NCBI GenBank assembly: GCA_903850275.1
Contig: CAINLH010000126.1
Location: 1 to 7,311, forward strand
Length of the DNA stretch: 7,311 bases
Source: an uncultured Acidimicrobium sp.
Lineage (GTDB): Bacteria > Actinomycetota > Acidimicrobiia > Acidimicrobiales > Ilumatobacteraceae
Direction of reading: 5' to 3'
In this document: piece by piece, positions 6,634 to 7,311 of the stretch
Numbering within the stretch: the first letter of the stretch is position 1
Layout of the letters: each line of letters opens with the position of its first letter
Notes under the pieces: generated by a model
The model's input: the letters and a program-made list of their open reading frames with translations, nothing else
Database searches by the model: none
What the model was told of the DNA's origin: nothing
Made by a program: the position numbers and the translations under genes

Positions 6634-7215
6634 TATCTCGTCTGGTTTCTTTCTTGGAAGTTGGGCACTTGCACCGGCTGCAGACTCTTCGGCTAGCGGC
6701 CAACCAATGGCTATTGCACCAAGCAACTGCAAGTGTTCGGGAACTTCCAATCGGGAACGTAGCTCATTTTCGCCATTGAATACCGCGAAAAACAATGCGC
6801 CCAACCCCACATCGTGAGCAGCATGCAACAGCGTCATTACCGCAAATGATGTATCGATAGTCCAATACGGCGTAGGCCATGCGTCCACACCAGACCCAAG
6901 CCCGGTTTGTTTCTTGTCCGGAAGGGAGTAGCGCTCGACATAGGCATCTGGATCGGCGAAAGGCAACGCAATTATCGGAGCGTCCAAGAGTTTTTTGAAA
7001 CGAAACGATTCTCGGCGACTGGCTGGGAGTGTGTCATCCCAAAATTTCGCAACATCATTTCCTTGCAATACAACGAGGTGCCAACCTTGAGTCTTGCCAG
7101 CGGAAGGTGCCCTCGATGCGAGATCTACCAATGACGAAATGACCGATTGATCAACGGGTTGCTCGGAGAATGCCCGAGTCATGCGCCGGCTTCGAACTAC
7201 GTCGGCGAACTGCAC
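6613..7215 (-). CDS. Nitroreductase-family FMN-dependent oxidoreductase
   Basis: The 200-residue cytoplasmic protein has the nitroreductase fold, which binds FMN and uses NAD(P)H to reduce nitro compounds, quinones or other acceptors. Visible marks are VVRSRRMTRAF (6-16, FMN phosphate-binding arginines R10 and R11), SRAPSAGKTQGWHLVVL (34-50), a middle segment AYVERYSLPDKKQTGLG with WPTPYWTIDTSFAVM (91-127), DVGLGALFFAVF (135-146) and LGAIAIGWP (165-173). The end RKKPDEIIHHSKW (188-200) matches the usual RRPxDExxHxxxW tail of actinobacterial members. Dimer formation is expected from the family. The start is GTG at 7215; a later ATG at codon 12 would remove FMN-binding residues. Only a weak GAG precedes the start, 9 bases after the stop of the upstream gene, so coupling is likely. 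Substrate unknown. It converges with the DUF255 gene, with 4 bases between stops. Confidence 0.88.
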   Translation of the reverse strand: MQFADVVRSRRMTRAFSEQPVDQSVISSLVDLASRAPSAGKTQGWHLVVLQGNDVAKFWDDTLPASRRESFRFKKLLDAPIIALPFADPDAYVERYSLPDKKQTGLGSGVDAWPTPYWTIDTSFAVMTLLHAAHDVGLGALFFAVFNGENELRSRLEVPEHLQLLGAIAIGWPLAEESAAGASAQLPRKKPDEIIHHSKW

Positions 7216-7224
7216 CGTAACTCG

Positions 7225-7311
7225 CTATTGCTTATCGAGTTTGCCGAGTTTTGCTAACACTTCGGCCATTGTCCAACCATGAACGATCAACGTTCCACCT
7301 TTTGCTTTTGG
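7225..7311 (-). CDS. 3' end of an unidentified gene upstream of the nitroreductase
   Basis: Reading the minus strand from the right edge gives 28 residues, ending HGWTMAEVLAKLGKLDKQ and a TAG stop at 7227-7225. The start of the gene is outside the window. The fragment has a hydrophobic beta-like stretch (GGTLIVHGW) and then an amphipathic helix (MAEVLAKLGKL), which looks like real protein, but I do not recognise a family. Its stop is 9 bases before the nitroreductase GTG on the same strand, as expected for neighbours in an operon, and this supports the call. A second minus-strand frame is also open for part of this stretch but gives a less protein-like, arginine/serine-rich sequence. Confidence 0.55.
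   Translation of the reverse strand, partial: PKAKGGTLIVHGWTMAEVLAKLGKLDKQ

Noticed and set aside
7279..7311. A plus-strand ATG at 7279 as the start of a rightward gene.
   Set aside because: There is no ribosome binding site before it, only 11 codons are visible, and the minus-strand frame ending 9 bases before the nitroreductase fits better.
1..7311. tRNA, rRNA, CRISPR arrays, insertion sequences, phage or defence genes.
   Set aside because: I read both strands and found no cloverleaf, spaced direct repeats, terminal inverted repeats or matching proteins; almost all bases are taken by housekeeping-type genes.

Overview
The window reads as ordinary chromosomal DNA from a mycothiol- and F420-using actinobacterium with moderate G+C, judged by eye to be about half. 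Three things point there: a MshC-type cysteine ligase (mycothiol synthesis), an F420H2:NADP+ oxidoreductase of the NpdG type, and an enoyl-ACP reductase closest in sequence pattern to mycobacterial InhA. Tight packing, overlapping genes and moderate G+C would suit an aquatic Acidimicrobiia-like lineage, but that placement is inference. I see no tRNA, rRNA, CRISPR array, insertion sequence, integrase or phage gene.

Left half (1-2277), minus strand: a three-gene operon read right to left, npdG -> mshC -> an acyltransferase of the PlsC family. The genes overlap by 4 bases (ATGA) and 1 base (TAATG), so translation is probably coupled. The acyltransferase runs off the left edge.

Centre (2278-2323): a 46-base divergent gap that must hold the start signals for both sides. 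From it a plus-strand cluster runs rightward: an InhA-like fabI, a secreted subtilisin-like protease whose TTG start follows the fabI stop with no gap and in the same frame, and a large DUF255/YyaL thioredoxin-domain protein with a clear Shine-Dalgarno.

Right end (6609-7311): the DUF255 gene converges with a minus-strand nitroreductase. The stops are 4 bases apart and a hairpin covers the junction. Nine bases upstream of the nitroreductase lies the 3' end of another minus-strand gene, which I cannot identify.

Together the genes cover thiol and deazaflavin redox cofactors (mshC, npdG), lipid synthesis (fabI, plsC-like), an exported protease, and two probable redox proteins (DUF255, nitroreductase). 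No gene stands out as a new system. The points worth a second look are junctions: the in-frame zero-gap fabI/protease boundary, the compact divergent promoter region, the coupled cofactor operon and the convergent hairpin. No gene-free stretch exceeds 50 bases.
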